Shown here: one piece after another, positions 34,957 to 45,494 of the stretch
Layout: each line of letters begins with the position of its first letter
How positions within the stretch are numbered: position 1 is the first letter of the stretch
From: Emergomyces orientalis
Taxonomy: Eukaryota; Ascomycota; Eurotiomycetes; Onygenales; Ajellomycetaceae
Assembly: GCA_002110485.1 (NCBI GenBank)
Contig: MOWL01000025.1
Coordinates: 434,001 to 498,000 of the forward strand
Direction of reading: 5' to 3'
DNA: 64,000 nucleotides
Translations under genes and position numbers: made by a program
The notes under the pieces: generated by a model
Seen by the model: the letters and a program-made list of their open reading frames with translations, nothing else
Database searches by the model: none
What the model was told of the DNA's origin: nothing

Positions 34957-37900
34957 TTTCTGACACAAGTGGCGGCGGATAGTTGTAGCGCACTAAGGAG
35001 CGTGGCGGTATGAATATCCTCAAGCCCAAACCGACGAGGGGGAGGAAAAGGGAAATGGAGAGGTCCGGTATGATAACAGTCAAGATATCCCCATCGAGCG
35101 ATTTTTTAACATGGGAGAACGTAGCGTTGACGGCGAAAGGGCGTATGCGGAGGGGTTGAGGAGGAACGGTTGTATGATGCTGTGGCGAAGAATAGTAGGC
35201 GCGGGCAGCTAAAGAGGAAAAGAGGGCGGAGAGGAATAAGATGCTGCTTAATAATGATATCTTTATGGAGAACTATATCCCCAGTTCTGTCAGCAAATAG
35301 GCGGTGGCATGTAGGTTTGGTGTGGAACCAGGATGATAGGTTCCTCTAGTGTTTCCTTACTTCAGTTCTTTTGGGATGGACAGCAGCTTAACTCAGCCAA
35401 CCGCGAATCTCAGGAAGTGCAAGCGAAAGAAGTGCGATTCCTTGTCCTGGTCCATCTGGTCTCCATGAAGAGAAAGGGACGGGATCCGCTAGAGCAAAGG
35501 AAGTTCTGGGATCGTTTCTTTGCTTTTTTCCCGCTGCGGGCTTGAAGCCGTAATCGGACAAGGAAAAGTTGCCAAATGGATCAAGCGAGTCCCAAACAGG
35601 CTAGACTAGCCTGCTCAGCCCAGCGCCGGCGATTTGTTGACTCCGACCCGATATCAACTTCTGCCACCACCAAACACTCTCTCCATAAGTCGTCCGTAGT
35701 GGAGCGCTGTTTGTTGTTGGAAGTTGGGAACTCTTTGTTCTCGGGTGTCAGCGTCCTCTGCAAAGTCGATTTGCAGCCGAGATCGTGACTTTGTTCCCAA
35801 ACTCCCACATCATGATCCTTTGACAGGACTCGCGTCCTGACGATGTGTTTGCAGATACAATACGCAGTAAACACACCGATGGTGTGTCTCTCAATGGTTG
35901 AAATTTCTTCTTGGACATCTACTCAGCAGACTTAAACCAGCAGACCCTGTTATTGTCCTGTCCGGCCAAGAATTGGCAAGCTTGCCAGACACGCTAGCAG
36001 TCGAAAGAAAGTTGCGAGAAGTGCACCAATCCGGAGCTCATCACCCCGTCCAGCACCTCGAAGCTTCATGTGCGTTTCATCTACGAAAGAAACAACATTA
36101 TCAAACTGCAATATCCTTAAACTCCGCGCATCTTAAGACCACAACTTGTGTAGATTATATATTCCCTTCCTCATTACATTTAAACAAGCTGGACGGGAAC
36201 GGCGAGAAATGGATTAGGGGGACTGGTAACAAAGGTCTCTCCCAGAAAATATCTGGCCAGATACATGAAACAGATATCTTATACTTGGGATGGTCCGAGC
36301 CATGGCACGCCCTTGCTTCATTCCAGAGCTCAGCCCCCAACCCTTATGAAAGGGAAACCTACAAGGCCGGAACGCGAAATGGCACCCCCACGTTTCAGTA
36401 ACTTACCTTACGCTCGAGATGTAAAGTTTCCTGCCTGTCTAATTAGACAGAGGTCGTCGCCCCAAGGGCCTCTCTCGAAAAATGAAAGCAAAGGCATAAT
36501 CGGGATCTACTCCCACAAAAACTTGAAGACTCAAGAAATCACATTTCGGCAGTTCATCTCAGATCTACGCTAGCGGATCGTCCAATACGACATTGTCTCC
36601 GACCATAGTAACATTCAGGACATGTGGGTACATGTGCATGCCAAATTTGTCCACGATGGATGAGTAACAGCGGGAGGAACCAGACTGGTGTTGACACAAT
36701 AATTGGCAGGGCTGCTACTGATAACTAGCAGAAGCATGCTCAAATAACTGCTAGGCTACGGAGTACTCCAGTTGGCGAATCTCTTTGCCAACTTGTGGGA
36801 TTCTCCTTTATCAGCCCATTATTCTAGACGCCAAATCCTGACAGGTCCAGACCAAGATATTAATGCTTATGCCATGCCCAAAAGGGATGCTGCAGAGATG
36901 GACAGCGACAGATATTTTTGAATTTCACCAAATGAGCTCCACATCAGCTTACTGCTACCGAACGACAGAAGCATCAACAGATGTCGTCGCTAACTACTCC
37001 GTACCCCACCATTAAAATGCCAGTTCGAGACCAGCCACAAATACGCGTAAATTTTGCGACGTTCTCAATTGGATGGAGATTTGCGACCACGAGACAAAGC
37101 GTAGGCGATTTCGAGATCCGTCTGTGACTCATAAATACGAATTGAACTGGGTACTTTGGCGACGGTTGGAGGCACTAAGAAGCTCACACACTAAATTGCA
37201 TCTGCAGACCAGCTACGGAGTATTTTGGGCCCAGAAACTTTTTTTAGAGCCCAGCCCAAAGCGCAGGGTATCAACCTTGTTAGGTGGCCTGCGAAGGGCA
37301 CCGCAAGATATTAGTGGAGCCTGTTAAGTAACGCTCGCTTGCCCACGAACAGTCCCCCGGTTTCAAGTAACAATATCAAAGCCATATTTAATTGCCTGCT
37401 CATCAGCATTCGCGTAAACATAGGCCGTGATAGACGGAACTACGGCGTACGGAGCACATAACTCGCAGATGCCTGTATTCATGGTTTCCACCACCCCTCT
37501 CGGTTTCCGCGCGCTCCGCTCACCACTGATCGGCACTCGCCGCGGAAGCCACCGGCTGCTTGGTGCTGGGCCCAGTTAACTGGACTCTCCGTCATGGGGC
37601 CACTAGCTCCGAGCGGCCAGGGGTACTACCATGATTTGGCGCGGGTTGAACCGAATACAGCGGTTGACCTTGGCCATCCACTCAGTGTGAAACTAAAACA
37701 ACATTCGCATAATCCGCCCATAAATGGGGAGTTGTCCCCTTAGGCAGCAACGTTTTGCCTTGCCTGGGTTTGGATTTGGTTTTGTTTTTGGTTTTTGGGT
37801 TTTTGGCTGTGGTGTTTTGGTTTTTTTTTACTTTTTTTCATCCTTCAGGGTTCTCTGACCCGCATCAACGCAAAATCCGATATGGCTATTATTACGCGCA

Positions 37901-39937
37901 AAGCCTTGTCATGGGCGATATGGCCACGATCCGTCCATAATTCGATTGGCCATTGCTTTTATTTGTCTTTTCTTCTCCTCCTGTCGCAATCTTTTTCCTT
38001 CCTTTTGTTTGGTGTCAAGCGCTAAGAGATGAGGGCAAGCTGAACCAAATTTCCCGCTCCTCCGAAGATCGGTCGAAACCAAGGTACTCGGGGCGGAGGC
38101 TGGAAATTCCACCGTTCGCGTCGTCGGATTGGTAGAACGGCAATCGATTTTGAGGAGGCACACGATTCCGACGAAGGTTCTTTTGGGAAATATGACTGGG
38201 GTATCAAGTCATAATGACTTGAGGTGATAAAGAGGGGGTTCTAGTCAGCAGGTCCAATTGGCCTGACTGTTAAACCAGTTTATCAACACCACTGCAAGAA
38301 ACTGGTGGGTGGTCACAGGTTGCAGGCCAAAGACTAGAGGCGGACATTAAATGAATCATTTCGAATCGCTCACATGTTTACTAACTCCTCTGGAGCTATT
38401 TTCTACCCAACTACAGTTTTCTGTGGAGAACTCCCTGACATTTATGAAGGCAGAGCTACACCTTGCTACTGGATACGTCAACGTGGCATAACACAAGCAC
38501 GTCCGCTGGTTGCAGTACATGTAACCGCGAGCTCCTCCCTCCGCACCGTTAAAGCGGAGATTATGTAGCTTGCTGTACTAGAGCAGCTTCCTTTTAAACT
38601 ATTCAGGATTCAAAAATAACCGTTGACAGTATGGAAAAGAACAAAGGAGACAATCAATGATTCAGGGGCGCTCAAATGCACGAGGCCGCGGAAACAAACA
38701 TTCCGCATCGTCAACGGTCGCAGTGAAGCGGATTTTTCACTATCCGACATCTCAGAAGGACTGCCACCACCTTGGACGGCACCCTCTCCCAGTCATTGGC
38801 ATCTAGCACCAACTTTTATGGAAGCTGGATGCGTTTATATCATACCAACCGCTGGCATAATATCCGGGTGGAGGAGGGTGGGGAGAAGGGATGAGGGAGA
38901 AGGGGTACTATTTTGCGACCAGCTCTGCAAATGCGCACCTCCTGATAAAAACTGAAATTCCCCAGGCTTGGGGTTTTTATCTGGAATTGACACCCTTAAC
39001 CTGGGGCGCAGCAACTGATGGGCATGGCTTAATGAATTTGAGCGGGAAGAGAGCCTGGCCAATCCGGTTCTGTTTCGAGTGATCAATACTTGTGTTTCGG
39101 TCAGACGATAGGGTGGATGGTGGCGGGCCGACGAATTACGGGCTATCGGGCATAAAGAAGCACGGAATCATCTGAAACTTGGGCCGTTGAGATTACGGTG
39201 GTGTTCATTATTGAGTGGGTTAACAAAACCCAGGTAGTGCGAGCAGTCTCAATGATTATGTATGGCATTTGATGCCAATACCTGAAATTCCGACTCTTAC
39301 TAAATAGAGGAGAATAATTGAACGGGGGCAGTAGAAGTGTGGAAGTGGGAGACCAACCATATACAAGTAATAGCCAGAAAGGGTCACGGAAGAAGTGTTG
39401 CTCCTCATCTCCTCAGCGCTTAACTCTTGTCCGCAGTATACATCACAGACCTCTGGCCACAAATGGCTACTCAAACAATAAACTTAACTCCATCTGGCTA
39501 TACCCAGTCTATCTCAACTCAACAAAAAACAGTAAGTTCTTGGTCTATCACCATGGAAAAAATACTTGTAGCGAGTACAATGCATAGAAGCATCGTCATA
39601 TGTTCCAGTTATGAAAACATCCAAATTACATAAAATCATTTTTTCATTCAGTGATCGCCTTTCCTTTCTTTTTTTAGACCCATCTGTCTGCCATTATGTG
39701 AAAAGTTTTTCATTTTTCTTGGCAAAATATTTTCTCCTGACAGATTTTTAACACCACAAAGGCTTCTCATTGCTAATTAGTGATTAGAAACGGAAGATAT
39801 CGAAACTGGACGTTGGTTTAATCTGGCATAAGAAATGAGGCAAGAAGGAAGAGAAAAACCGAACATGGCACTAAGAGGAAAACGTCTGAAAGATAGAGAT
39901 TTATAACGTTTCACTTTTGACACTGGAATACGTCTAT
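34957..39937. other. 5-kb gene-free stretch upstream of the Zn2Cys6 gene
   Basis: No frame here resembles a known protein; the longest (35898..36401, 167 codons) starts only with TTG. The sequence is moderately GC-balanced and not obviously RIP-mutated. It holds three TACGGAGTA/TACTCCGTA 9-mers (36757, 36995, 37214), a 10-bp palindrome GGAGTACTCC (36760..36769), and a G/T-only-like tract at about 37755-37830. It may be long regulatory sequence of the transcription factor, an untranslated transcript, or remnants of transposons. Confidence 0.5.
37755..37835 (+). repeat. G/T-rich low-complexity tract
   Basis: About 80 bp composed almost only of G and T on the plus strand, with repeated TTTTGG-like units, followed by poly-T. 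It shows strong strand asymmetry. Possibly a promoter pyrimidine tract read from the minus strand, upstream of the transcription factor gene. Confidence 0.6.
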
Positions 39938-42555
39938 TTAGAGTTCGTTAACAAGACGGCGCTCCTTACGAAGAGCACGTAGCTTGACCCGGGCTTCCTC
40001 CAAAGGAACAAGACTGCCTTTAGCCTGAGAGCTAGGATCATCGCGGTTGCGAATGTTCACCGTGCGTGTTGACTTTTCTTGGGCTCCGACAACTATAATA
40101 TTTGAAAATATTGCAATTAGTATAAAGATAGTTTCGTCCCCGAGGGAGAGGCGAGTGAATCGTAATACAACGGGAAAAGGGGATGAGGGACACATGGCTT
40201 ACCAAAGATAAAGTTATACTGCGCAATTTGGCCTGTGCGGATTTTCTTCTGCATTGTATTACCGCTGATATCAATGTCGACATTTAATTTATCTCCTTTG
40301 AGAATCTGCTGCAGCTCCTCGACGTAGTCGTTAACGGCGGGCATAACGGGCACAATCAGGATTTGACGCGGGCTCAGCCAGAAAGGCCACTTGCCACCGA
40401 AATGCTCAATGATGATGCCAAAGAACCGCTCGAAGCTTCCAATTATAGCTCTATGGATAACCACAGGGCGGGCGCGACCTGGTCCTGGCTCGTTGCTGTT
40501 GGCCGGAGGAGCGTCTGGGTTCGCGGCATCTCCCGCTGATTTGTCCGCTGTCGTTTCTGCAGGTTTTTCGGCCGATTTCTCTGCAGGCTTCGCCTTGGCT
40601 CCCGTCTCGCCAGTCATGTACTCCAGTTTGAAGTTCACCGGCAATTGATAGTCCAGCTGGATGGTAGCACATTGAAATTCTCTCTTCAATGCGTCTTGAA
40701 TAGTGATGTCAATTTTAGGTCCGTAGAAAGCACCATCGCCCTCTTCAACCTCCCAGTCATTGCCCTTAAATTTAGTCAAAGCAGCACGCAGCTGCTCCTC
40801 GGCATAATTCCAGGTCTCGAGTTTCCCCATATATTTCTCCGGTCTCGTGGACAGTTTCAATTTGAAGCTAAAGCCGAATAACCCATACACGGCACGGAGG
40901 AAGTCAAAAAGACCATCAATTTCTTGCATGATCTACGCAATGAATCAGTTAAACCAGTAGCAAAACAGAAAAATCTATAGTATTCACCTGATCCTCCGTA
41001 CAAAAGATATGAGAGTCATCTTGTTGGAACTTCCGCACTCTTGTGAGTCCATGGAGAGCACCAGATGCCTCATTTCGATGCAACACACCGAAATCTGCCA
41101 TTCGAAGAGGTAGCTCTCGGTAGCTTCGCTCTCTGTGTCCAAACATGATTGCGTGCCCGGGGCAATTCATAGGTTTCAACGCCCAGGTTCTCTTCTCAAT
41201 ATCAAGCTTGAACATGTCGTCCTTGTAATGTTGCCAATGTCCAGATTGGCGCCAGATGCCAACATCGTACATATTTGGTGATTGAACTTCCTGATAACCG
41301 CGCTTGCGGTACTCAGATCGCAGAAGCGCCTGCAAGGAGTTAAAAATTTTGGTTCCTTTAGGAAGCAAAAAGGGGCATCCTGGGGAAACTTCGTCGAAGA
41401 AGAACAAATCTTGGTCCTTGCCAATTCTAAGGTGGTTCCGCTTTTCAGCTTCTTCAAGGAATGTTAGATGCTCCTGCATTTGCTTCTTATCGGGGAACGC
41501 AACACCACGTATCCGTTGTAGGGCATCATTAGATTGATCACCCAGGAAATAGGCTGCGGAGTTCTTGAAGCGATATTAGTTTCTGAACTATGAAAAGCGA
41601 CCGGCATTATACGTACTTGCATAATCTTCATGACCTTGATTTTACCGGTATTTTGGATATGGGGTCCTCTGCAGAGGTCGACAAGTGTACCGCATCGATA
41701 AACCGTGCTACTCTCCCCTTCAACGAGATTATTGATGTAATGCAATTTGTATTTGCTATAAGCGAACATTTTCTTAAGATCCGCTTTCGAAACTTCCAAT
41801 CTGTCAAAAGGTTGCTTTTCCTTGAAAATGCGGGCTGATTTTGTATCAAGCGCTGGCCAGTCGCTTTCCTTCACAACGTGGCTATTATATTGTTTAATGT
41901 TAGTCACCAAGTCCTCGAAAATAGAAGAAGAGAAGGAAACCGTTTTCAAAACCTACCCCGGTTCCAAGGCCATATCATAAAAAAAGCCTTGAGGTGTCGG
42001 CGGGCCATGAGAAAGCAAACACCCATAATGACACTCGCAAGCCTCTCCCAGTACGTGAGCGCTAGAATGCCAGAAAACTTCTCTTCCCTCGACAGAGTCA
42101 AAGGGGAGGAAAGTGACCCTACAATCCCTCTCCAATGGCCTATCCAAGTCCCAAAGTTCTTTCCCGTCCAACTTGGCAATCACCACAGTAGAACTAATCT
42201 CCTTGGGTATATCGCGTAAAAATGAGCCTGGTGTTGTCTCCCACGCCTTGCCAATTACCGTGGAGGGGTTCGAGTCTCCAATGTCGATCGTAACATTGAT
42301 ATCGAAGCGGGGCCTATGTTTTAATTCCTCATCATGTTTCTGCTTTAGTTCCTCGAACAACTTATTACGCTCTATAATAAACTCTGGTAGGGGAGCTTCT
42401 GCAGCAGGTTCAGGCTTCTTCGGTTTCGCTTTCTCAGCTTTTTGCGGAGAGGGGGCTTTTTGGATGGAGGGGTCAGATGTCTCCATGGCTGATCTGTGAG
42501 GGAGACTTTGTTGCTGGCTCGCGGGGCTTGAAGTATTGGCGGACTCTTCACCCAT
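39938..42555 (-). CDS. THS1: Threonyl-tRNA synthetase, cytoplasmic
   Basis: Five exons: complement(join(39938..40092,40203..40932,40988..41563,41617..41881,41957..42555)), 774 aa; introns 53-110 nt. It charges tRNA-Thr. The N-terminal extension is Lys/Pro/Ala-rich. A TGS domain follows (about 90-165, FDINVTIDIGDSNPSTVIGK), then the editing-type domain with HSSAHVLGEACE. The class II core has MNCPGHAIMFGHRERSYREL, motif 2 FGVLHRNEASGALHGLTRVR, and RPVVIHRAIIGSFERFFGII. The anticodon domain ends with ILIVPVMPAVNDYVEELQQI and VGAQEKSTRTVNIRNRDDP. A low-complexity Ala/Lys/Glu/Pro insert (about residues 588-633) interrupts the core. I use ATG 42555; the longer frame starts with TTG. It shares a 257-bp divergent promoter with GAR1. 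Confidence 0.95.
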
Positions 42556-42812
42556 TATGACGCCCAATGTGGGATTTCACAGCTAATTCTCCAGGCAACA
42601 ATATCTGTCTGTTGTGGTGACTCGACCGGACTGTACCTGTTTTATCAGTTGAAGCAGCCAACTCAAAAAAAAGCAATTATTGAAGGCGGTGAGTCACGTG
42701 AGAGTGTTTTTTTGCTCCCACGAATTTTGTCGTCGAAAACGAAGCGACACAGCTAAAAAGCCCTTAGACAGCGCCGGTTTTTTCCCCATCACCAATCCAA
42801 ACACCCGCAATT
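42556..42812. promoter_or_regulatory. Divergent promoter, THS1 / GAR1
   Basis: 257 bp between the THS1 and GAR1 start codons. Both products serve protein synthesis, so co-regulation is plausible but inferred. An A7 run is present near 42665; no clear box is identified. Confidence 0.5.
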
Positions 42813-43792
42813 ATGTCGTTCAGAGGAGGCAATCGAGGTCGCGGTGGCTTCGCTACTGGTGCCAATCGGGGCAGCTCAGGCTTTGGTGGACGTGGTGGTA
42901 GGTCGACTTGCGCAGACAACAGTCACTGGATGCCGAAAAAAATGGATACTAATTTTTTATTCCGTAGGACGAGGAGGAGGCTTCCAACCTTCATTCGGGC
43001 CTCCAGCTTCGGTGTTGGGTGAGTCTCAGGGTCCGGTATCGTGTTCTGCGCTGTGTTGAAAGCTGACATGTGTACAGAAATGGGCTCCTTCATGCACGCC
43101 TGCGAAGGAGAGATGGTTTGCGAATCCATCAACCCTAAAATCCCCTACTTTAATGCACCGATATACTTGGAAAATAAGGTACGCATAAAATGGTTTGCCC
43201 AAACTTGTCCGTTAGAAGGGGAAAGCATAAAAATTTAATACTTGGGTGTTGCGCATGCGTTAGACTCCCGTCGGAAAAATTGATGAAGTCCTCGGCCCTA
43301 TCAACCAAGTCTACTTCACCATAAAACCCCAAGAAGGAATCGTCGCAACTTCATTCAAATCCGGCGATAAGTTCTACATTGGAGGAGACAAGTTGCTGCC
43401 ATTAGAGAAGTATGTGACATTTTCTATTCTCCAATTCTTCGCCATTTTCGTACAGCACACATTAACCAAATATCTTTTGTCCAGGTTCTTGCCTAAACCA
43501 AAGCCACCACCAGGTAAACCCATTCAATCCAGTGTGCTCACTTTTCTATTCTGCGAGTAGTTTCTTACTCTATCTAGGTGCTCCAAAGCCAAAGAGGGTC
43601 GGTGGTGCTGGACGAGGCGCAGCCCGCGGTGGACGTGGTGGACGCGGAGCTTCCCGCGGAGGAAGAGGCGCACCACGAGGCCGGGGTGGAGCTCCAGGGA
43701 GAGGAGCCCCGCGCGGTGGAAGGGGAGGATTCACACCCCGTGGTGGTTCCAGGGGCGGATCTCGCGGTGGATTCGGTGGTCGGAGGTTCTGA
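42813..43792 (+). CDS. GAR1: H/ACA snoRNP subunit Gar1
   Basis: Six exons: join(42813..42897,42968..43018,43078..43178,43264..43409,43485..43513,43578..43792), 208 aa; introns 59-85 nt and the smallest exon 29 nt. Gar1 is part of the box H/ACA ribonucleoprotein that pseudouridylates rRNA in the nucleolus. The N-terminal RGG tract (RGGNRGRGGFATGANRG) and the C-terminal RGG tract (exon 6) flank the core: MGSFMHACEGEMVCESIN, IPYFNAPIYLENKTPVGKID, EVLGPINQVYFTIKPQEGIV, FKSGDKFYIGGDKLLPLEKF and LPKPKPPPG. Core and both RGG ends match the family and its usual length. Every exon junction closes in phase. Long frames on the other strand over exon 6 are shadows of the GC-rich RGG repeats. Confidence 0.96.
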
Positions 43793-44374
43793 ATATTTCT
43801 CATTTTCATCGGCGTTTTGGGAGCTTTCAACGGTGGTTATCAATTTCCCAAGCTGCTACTGTGTTCGACATTATTTAAAAAAAGACACATGCTTTATTTT
43901 CTACTTTTATGAAGGGATTGTGGTATTTTATTGTAGGACTAGATGTTTGGTTTTGAAAAGTCACATTATTCTGTTTATTATTTTCCAAGTGAACTTATTG
44001 AGGATTACCCCCCCGGATATAGGTCACATCGAGCATTTCAAGTCTCGCCATTTTTCTCCAAGACATTGGTGATAGAGTTCGAGAGTGTTTGTGTGGCTGG
44101 TACACTTATTTTTGCTCTTGTTGTTGCTTTGTTCTTGGGCAGGCTTTTGAGTTGGGGCAGCGCGAACTCTCGGTCAGGATCCCAATCAATACTATGACGA
44201 AATGTCCCCATGCTTGTGTCTGTGAACCTCAACAACTCTTGACTGCATATTATTTATTCTTTTTCCCCCTCCCCCATCCTCCCCCTCCTAACTCTCAAAC
44301 AGATATTATATTATTTCTTACTATCTTGGGTACTTTATTATTTCCAATACTAGAAATTAAATAATACCTCTCTT
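43793..44374. other. Intergenic between tandem GAR1 and CHO1
   Basis: 582 bp. The GAR1 3' UTR is followed by a CT-rich block at about 44262-44290 just before the CHO1 start, typical of a core promoter or 5' UTR. No gene is seen. Confidence 0.5.
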
Positions 44375-45494
44375 ATGTCGAGAAGAAGTTCCGCCGCCCC
44401 CAGCCCTGCTGGCAGTGAGGCTGCCAACGCCGACTCAAGCAGCAAGGACCGTGGTGAGAGTTTATATTATGTCCCCTGAAACAGCTATTTGTCGATAAGT
44501 CATAGCTAACGTGTTACTCCAGTGCTAGACAAGCAGAAAATGCTGCTTTCGGCGGATGTAGGCCATTTCAGCTTAGTTAGGTTAGTTTCAACGCTGGGGA
44601 TGATACTTTTTTTCCACTCGTTCGTAAAAAAAGAGAAATGAATGTTATTGATAGGATTCTTTTTCTCTATATATAGGGCATTACACCTGGCAGACCTTGT
44701 TACTGAATTGAATGGTAAGTTGTTTCTCTGTGCTTTCTGGTTGCCCGTTGCGCATGTTCTAACTCGTTTTACCCTTCTGTAGGATTTTGCGGAGGCAAGT
44801 CGATATCCCGATCCCAACACACAATGAATGCAAACGTCCCCCCTGACACCTCTACTCCCTATAGTCATGTCTGTGTTCTCGTCGATGCGATATTGTCTAG
44901 GCGACTCGACCCAATATAGGGATCTATGGATAGCTCTGTCATTCATGCCCTTCGGCCTCTTCTTCGATTTCATGGATGGCAAAATCGCCCGGTGGCGGCG
45001 AAAGTCGTCATTGATGGGCCAAGAGCTAGATTCGCTAGCTGATCTGGTAAATAAGAACCATCGTTAAATCCTACATACCTTTTACCTGACAACTTATTCT
45101 TTTTTCTTCCTTTCCCATTTTCCAGATTTCCTTCGGTGTCGCACCCGCCTCCGCGGCCTTCGCAATCGGCATGCGCACCCCACTCGACCATTTATTCCTC
45201 ACATTCTTCGTACTGTGCGGACTTACCCGCCTTGCCCGCTTCAACGTCACCGTTGCCACGCTACCGAAAGACGGGTCTGGCAAGGCCCATTATTTTGAAG
45301 GCACACCGATCCCGACGACGCTGGGAATTGTGGCGCTGATGGCGTATTGGGTGTCACAGGATTGGGTTTTGGGTGAGATACCGTTCGGCGTAATGGGTGC
45401 CGGCTCTCTGCTAGAATTTCACCCGGCTGTTGCCTTGTTCGCTGTACATGGTTGTTTGATGGTGAGCAGGACGATACATATTCCGAAGCCTTGA
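44375..45494 (+). CDS. CHO1: CDP-diacylglycerol-serine O-phosphatidyltransferase (PS synthase)
   Basis: Six exons: join(44375..44453,44523..44580,44677..44714,44783..44794,44865..45046,45126..45494), 245 aa. Exon 4 is only 12 nt, and the following intron (44795..44864) starts with GC: AG|GCAAGT. Joined, they read HLADLVTELNGFCGVMSVFS. The enzyme makes phosphatidylserine from CDP-DAG and serine in the ER, the first step of the de novo PE/PC route. The CDP-alcohol phosphotransferase signature D-x2-DG-x2-AR-x8-G-x3-D-x3-D is complete, starting at DFMDGKIAR. Several hydrophobic helices follow (HLFLTFFVLCGLTRLARFNV, LGIVALMAYWVSQDWVL). The C-terminus SRTIHIPKP is typical. No other donor keeps the frame. 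Confidence 0.94.
44783..44864 (+). other. 12-nt micro-exon followed by GC-AG intron
   Basis: Exon 4 of CHO1 covers 44783..44794. The intron 44795..44864 begins GCAAGT after AG and ends CTATAG. The match to the strong consensus AG|GCAAGT and the conserved protein made by the join support a genuine non-canonical intron. Confidence 0.82.

Noticed and set aside
35898..36401. 167-codon open frame in the 5-kb gap
   Set aside because: It begins with TTG rather than ATG, shows no domain or compositional sign of coding, and no neighbouring exons extend it.
43570..43843. Proline-rich frames antisense to GAR1 exon 6
   Set aside because: They are shadows of the RGG-coding GC-rich repeat on the other strand.
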